Notes under the pieces: generated by a model
The model's database searches: none
Seen by the model: the letters and a program-made list of their open reading frames with translations, nothing else
What the model was told of the DNA's origin: nothing
Program-made: the position numbers and the translations under genes
Assembly (NCBI GenBank): GCA_038046785.1
Contig: JBBSVM010000005.1
Coordinates: 127,734-191,733, forward strand
Direction of reading: 5' to 3'
From: JAHFTW01 sp038046785
Lineage (GTDB): Archaea; Thermoplasmatota; E2; JACPAO01; JAHFTW01
Length of the DNA stretch: 64,000 nucleotides
Part shown: piece after piece, positions 61,314 to 64,000 of the stretch
Layout: each line of letters begins with the position of its first letter
How positions within the stretch are numbered: the stretch's first letter is position 1

Positions 61314-62399
61314 GTGTCCGCCCGACCCCTGTTGGCATCCTTGGCCATCCTGACCGCCCTGCTCCTGGCCACCTCGGCCTATGCCCAGCGCGGTCCGGCC
61401 CCCGGCATGGAGCCCCACGAGTACGCTCTGGCCTATGCCGAGGGCAGCGTTGCGGCGGCGCAGAACGACACCGTCGGCTTCGTCACCGCGACTGCGACCC
61501 CTGAAGGCGCCGCCGCCGTGGTCGATGAGGCGGGCTACATCGCCTGCTGGTTCGTGGATGACAACACCGGGCAGGGCGAGATGCTCGACCCCGCCTGCTC
61601 CGCGTTCTACACGGCGCCCGGAACCGTGGATCCTCCCGCCAAGCCGGTCGAGGAGAACGCCACCGCCGTGGAAGAGTTCGCCAACCAGACCGCCCTCTCC
61701 GCCGTCAACTTCCTCAACGAGACCGCCGACGCCCTCAACGACACCGTCGCTGACCCCGGCTCGGCCCCCAGTCAGATTGAGCGCATCGTCAACGCCACCG
61801 TGCAGTTCGTCACCGGCGTCGTGGATGGCGCGGTCGCTCTCGTGGAAACCGTCGTGGACGCCGCTTGGACGGGTGTCCGGGCGATTCTGGGCGGCGTCGG
61901 CCTCGGTGTTGCCGCAGCCCTTGAAGGTCTGCGCCTTGCCGGTGAAGCGGTGCAGGCCTTCGCCCTCGCCGTCGCGGATGGCGCCCAAACCGCAGCGGAC
62001 GGTCTCCGTTCTGTCCTCGATGCTGCTGGAGCGGCCCTCGCCGCCATCGGCGACTCCATCGGCAAGGGCGTGGACGCGACCGTTGCCGCCATCCAGGATG
62101 GTGCAGGCGCGGTGGCGGACGCCATCGTGGCCGTCGTGACCGGACTCGGCGACGCCCTCCAGGCGGCCGCGACCGGCTTGGTGGATGGTGTGGTCGCTGC
62201 GGCGGATGTCATCGTGGATGGCGTCCAGGCCGCTGCAAGCGCCGTGGCCTCCGCCGTCGAAGGCATCGTGGAGGCCGTGACTGGCCTCTTCGGTGGTTCG
62301 GGCGGCGACGCCGGCTCTGAAGCGGGCGGCCTCGTCTCCGACACCGCCGGGGAAGCGACCGGCCTGATTGGCGGCGTGGTGGATCGACTCCCCCTTTGA
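61314..62399 (+). CDS. Secreted Ala/Val/Gly-rich amphipathic helical protein
   Basis: 361 residues. An N-terminal signal peptide (LLASLAILTALLLATSAYA) is followed by an ordinary region with two Cys to residue 110 or so, several NxT/NxS sites, and then a 220-residue tract of Ala/Val/Gly/Asp with repeated units such as VVDGAVALVETVVDAAWTG, AVADGAQTAADGL and GVVAAADVIVDGVQAAASA. Spacing near 11 residues suggests long amphipathic helices as in LEA/apolipoprotein-like proteins. Few Lys/Arg residues. Possible surface or stress role. Ends in Gly/Ser then RLPL. Confidence 0.75.
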   Translation: MSARPLLASLAILTALLLATSAYAQRGPAPGMEPHEYALAYAEGSVAAAQNDTVGFVTATATPEGAAAVVDEAGYIACWFVDDNTGQGEMLDPACSAFYTAPGTVDPPAKPVEENATAVEEFANQTALSAVNFLNETADALNDTVADPGSAPSQIERIVNATVQFVTGVVDGAVALVETVVDAAWTGVRAILGGVGLGVAAALEGLRLAGEAVQAFALAVADGAQTAADGLRSVLDAAGAALAAIGDSIGKGVDATVAAIQDGAGAVADAIVAVVTGLGDALQAAATGLVDGVVAAADVIVDGVQAAASAVASAVEGIVEAVTGLFGGSGGDAGSEAGGLVSDTAGEATGLIGGVVDRLPL

Positions 62400-62450
62400 G
62401 ACTGAAACTGACATGGACCTTTTCCCCCTCTTTCCCTCACCACGCATTAG

Positions 62451-62473
62451 CATGAACTATTGTTCATGTTTTT
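62451..62473 (+). terminator. Hairpin plus T-run after Ala-rich gene
   Basis: CATGAAC-TATT-GTTCATG followed by TTTTTC lies about 50 bp past the stop, resembling an intrinsic terminator. Confidence 0.5.
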
Positions 62474-62540
62474 CGGAAACCGCGCGTAGGAACGCCCTGC
62501 AGTCCCATGCTGCGAGGCGCAATTCGTTCCGTGGACCAAG

Positions 62541-62565
62541 CCAATGCCTGTCCGGCGCGGTCAAC
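62541..62565 (+). repeat. 25-bp motif upstream of first toxin-antitoxin pair
   Basis: CCAATGCCTGTCCGGCGCGG then TCAAC matches 63211-63235 at 21 of 25 positions, 670 bp apart. Weaker similarity continues for about 35 bp. Confidence 0.45.
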
Positions 62566-62642
62566 CCCACACTTCACCTGTTGGATGCGTGAACTCCAGG
62601 CCTACGAAACTCCACCACCGCAACCAGGCCGAAGTCAGGAGT

Positions 62643-62650
62643 GCTAAAAT
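62643..62650 (+). promoter_or_regulatory. TATA-like element of first toxin-antitoxin pair
   Basis: The sequence CTAAAATA is about 29 nt before the ATG at 62676, fitting a near-leaderless transcript. Confidence 0.5.
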
Positions 62651-62675
62651 AGAAAGAATGTGTACTCTGACTAGT

Positions 62676-62870
62676 ATGCCTATCTTCGAATCTGTCCAGG
62701 TTCACCAGGAAACCAAGGCGGTCCTCGCCGGTCTTCGCCGCGGCGGGGAGAGTTATGACTCCCTGGTTCGCCGGCTCGTCGCCGAGGCGGAGGCTGCGCA
62801 AACAATCGCCTTCCACCGGGAGCTGGACGCCCTGTTCCTCGACGATGCCGGCTTCGAGCCCCTGCGGTGA
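62676..62870 (+). CDS. Type II antitoxin-like protein (RelB/VapB-type)
   Basis: 64 residues. IFESVQVHQETKAVLAGLRR followed by SYDSLVRRLVAEAEA is the N-terminal ribbon-helix-helix-like pattern of archaeal antitoxins, with an acidic C-terminal half that would neutralise the toxin. An in-frame ATG at 62658 would add six residues. The RelE-like toxin gene starts 3 bp after its stop. Confidence 0.75.
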   Translation: MPIFESVQVHQETKAVLAGLRRGGESYDSLVRRLVAEAEAAQTIAFHRELDALFLDDAGFEPLR

Positions 62871-62873
62871 AGG

Positions 62874-63173
62874 GTGCCCTACATCCTGGAAGCGCACCGA
62901 GTGGCCAACAAGGAGTTGGCCAGACTTCCCAAGGATGTTGCCGACGGCATTCGCAAGGCCCTCCGAGCCCTTGCCGTGGATCCGCACAACCCCCGTTTCG
63001 ACCTGAAACCGATCCAAGGCCATACGAGCCTGCCCCCGACGCTGCGCCTGCGCTTGGGAACCTATCGTGTCCTCCTGAAGGTGAGCCATGAACGACGGCT
63101 GGTGCGCGTCCTGCGCGTGGGGACGCGCGAAACGGTCTATCGCGGCCTCGACGCGCTCGACGAGGGGATTTGA
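62874..63173 (+). CDS. RelE/ParE-type toxin
   Basis: 99 residues. VANKELARLPKDVADGIRKALRALAVDP, in two conserved blocks, then FDLKPIQG, LRLRLGTYRVLLKV and VRVLRVGTRETVYRG are the typical RelE/ParE core, with Arg residues near the C-terminus that could act in mRNA cleavage. GTG start directly after the antitoxin. Confidence 0.85.
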   Translation: MPYILEAHRVANKELARLPKDVADGIRKALRALAVDPHNPRFDLKPIQGHTSLPPTLRLRLGTYRVLLKVSHERRLVRVLRVGTRETVYRGLDALDEGI

Positions 63174-63210
63174 GCCGCGATTGGAGCAGCCCGCCCTGTC
63201 CAGCGACGCG

Positions 63211-63235
63211 CCAACGCCTGTCCAGCCCGATCAAC
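63211..63235 (+). repeat. 25-bp motif upstream of second toxin-antitoxin pair
   Basis: Second copy of 62541-62565 (21 of 25 identical), lying just before the HicB remnant. Confidence 0.45.
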
Positions 63236-63272
63236 TTCGCGTCTTACCTCTCGAAGGTGTGAACCCGCGCAA

Positions 63273-63389
63273 GTTCCAGAAGCGGCCGTCCGCGAGGCGC
63301 AAATCGCGAAAAGCCTCTGGCTCGACGCGGTGCGCGAAATGGGGCAACCGGTCCCCAAGCCCCGCGCCCACATTCTGGCCGAAGTGTAA
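63273..63389 (+). pseudogene. Remnant of HicB-family antitoxin C-terminus
   Basis: The frame ending at TAA 63387-63389 encodes EAQIAKSLWLDAVREMGQPV then PKPRAHILAEV. The helix (A-x-x-LWLDAVRE-x-G-x-PVP-x-PR) is characteristic of the end of HicB-like antitoxins. No start codon or N-terminal half precedes it in frame, so it looks like a decayed gene. The 25-bp motif at 63211 lies about 40 bp upstream. Confidence 0.6.
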
Positions 63390-63407
63390 GCACCGTCAGA
63401 AGGGCTA

Positions 63408-63430
63408 TTATTCTGAATAACATAACGTTA
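63408..63430 (+). promoter_or_regulatory. Palindromes in promoter of second toxin-antitoxin pair
   Basis: TTATT-CTG-AATAA (63408-63420) and TAACGTTA (63423-63430) lie 17-39 bp before the antitoxin ATG, where an autorepressor operator and TATA region would be expected. Confidence 0.5.
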
Positions 63431-63446
63431 CGTGGAGATACGCGAT

Positions 63447-63674
63447 ATGCCCAAAGCCGTCATTGATTTGTCGCCGCACGCGAATCGCGTGGTCAACATC
63501 GTGAAGGCAAAAGAGGGGCTGAAAGGCAAATCGCAGGCGATTGAGCGCATTGTCGAAGAGTTCGAGCAGCATCTGCTCGATCCCGGGCTTCGCCCCACCT
63601 TCGCCGCGGATCTCGAGGCCATCCGGAAGGGGCCGTTCCGCCGCGTTGAATCCCCGGCTGACCTGTTGAGGTGA
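63447..63674 (+). CDS. DUF2683-family antitoxin
   Basis: 75 residues. PKAVIDLSPHANRVVNIVKA and KGKSQAIERIVEEFEQHLLD match the archaeal DUF2683 family, found upstream of RelE-type toxins. Ribbon-helix-helix-like N-terminus. ATG at 63447 gives the standard start, and the GTG at 63432 is less likely. The toxin gene begins 5 bp later. Confidence 0.85.
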   Translation: MPKAVIDLSPHANRVVNIVKAKEGLKGKSQAIERIVEEFEQHLLDPGLRPTFAADLEAIRKGPFRRVESPADLLR

Positions 63675-63678
63675 CGGC

Positions 63679-63948
63679 ATGGCGTGGGCCCTGGAGGTCT
63701 CGCCGCGTTTCGAGAAGGATTACAGGACGCTCTGTGAAAAGAACGCCGGGTTCCGTCGTGCCGTGGACAAGAAAATCGAGCAGATTCTGAGCCAACCCAC
63801 ACACTACAAGCCATTGCGTGCTCCTTTGCACGGGGTGCGGCGGGCGCATGTCGCAGGGGCCTACGTTCTGCTCTTTGAGGAGCACCCCCAAATCGAGGCG
63901 GTCCGTTTTCTCCGGCTTGCCCATCACGATGAGGCGTACGGGTTCTGA
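63679..63948 (+). CDS. RelE/YafQ-type toxin
   Basis: 89 residues. EVSPRFEKDYRTLCEKNAGF, then ILSQPTHYKPLRAPLHGVRR, AHVAGAYVLLFEE and RFLRLAHHDEAYGF follow the YafQ/RelE toxin layout, including the terminal D-x-x-Y-x-F. Partner of the DUF2683 antitoxin. The gene ends just before the poly-G run. Confidence 0.88.
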   Translation: MAWALEVSPRFEKDYRTLCEKNAGFRRAVDKKIEQILSQPTHYKPLRAPLHGVRRAHVAGAYVLLFEEHPQIEAVRFLRLAHHDEAYGF

Positions 63949-63949
63949 A

Positions 63950-64000
<51 letters not shown>

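Overview
This window is a high-GC archaeal chromosome segment. The evidence is a group II chaperonin (thermosome), both subunits of topoisomerase VI, two transcription factor B genes, an archaeal-type leucyl-tRNA synthetase, a TyrRS, Trm1, archaeal type II GAPDH and an archaeal type IV pilus-like operon. Many genes have a TATA-like element (CTTAAG, TTTAT or TTTAAG) centred about 26 nt before a GTG, TTG or ATG start, so leaderless transcription looks common. The gene set fits a euryarchaeal or Thermoplasmatota-like lineage, but I cannot name the taxon from sequence alone. The right edge ends in 51 consecutive G, which looks like an assembly or sequencing artefact at a contig end.

Layout. 0-9.3 kb: a truncated membrane protein, thermosome, RND/MMPL exporter with a PH-like partner, bacterial-type arginine decarboxylase (SpeA), a GNAT acetyltransferase, and a Cys-rich YkgJ-like protein. 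9.3-16 kb: DEAD-box helicase, glutamate dehydrogenase, LeuRS. 16-24.5 kb: a membrane-anchored nuclease-fold protein, a DrrAB-type ABC exporter, topoisomerase VI B and A, small zinc-ribbon membrane proteins and a polytopic membrane protein. 24.7-26.7 kb: two tandem tfb genes sharing a 719-bp identical core. 26.7-36.4 kb: lipoproteins, a THEP1 NTPase, Trm1, an FtsJ-type methyltransferase, GAPDH, a GT87-like glycosyltransferase and a degenerate CDP-alcohol phosphatidyltransferase. 36.5-40 kb: a DUF4430 lipoprotein divergent from a winged-helix regulator, followed by an ECF transporter packed into two polypeptides (A-A' and T-S fusions). 40-45.3 kb: carA-carB, a Trm112-like protein and a receiver-like protein. 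45.4-50.3 kb: DUF4383 protein, ArsR-like regulator, an alpha/alpha-toroid lipoprotein, VOC protein, TruA, TyrRS. 50.3-60.3 kb: an 11-gene type IV pilus-like operon with prepilin peptidase, a KaiC/FlaH-like ATPase lacking a Walker A motif, several pilin-like proteins, the secretion ATPase and two TadC-like membrane proteins. 60.3-64 kb: a hairpin array and a tRNA-Ala(CGC) whose 3' end is duplicated nearby, a secreted Ala-rich helical protein, two type II toxin-antitoxin pairs and a HicB remnant.

The most interesting points are these. (1) A probable corrinoid uptake system in which the two halves of a transcobalamin/intrinsic-factor architecture (alpha/alpha barrel and DUF4430 domain) are separate lipoproteins, combined with a two-gene ECF transporter. 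(2) A family of six imperfect palindromic repeats built from CGCAGATT-like units, one copy inside the carAB operon. (3) Arrays of GC-rich hairpins at convergent gene ends. (4) A likely gene-conversion tract between the two tfb genes. (5) A single symmetric TATA box that appears to serve two divergent leaderless genes.
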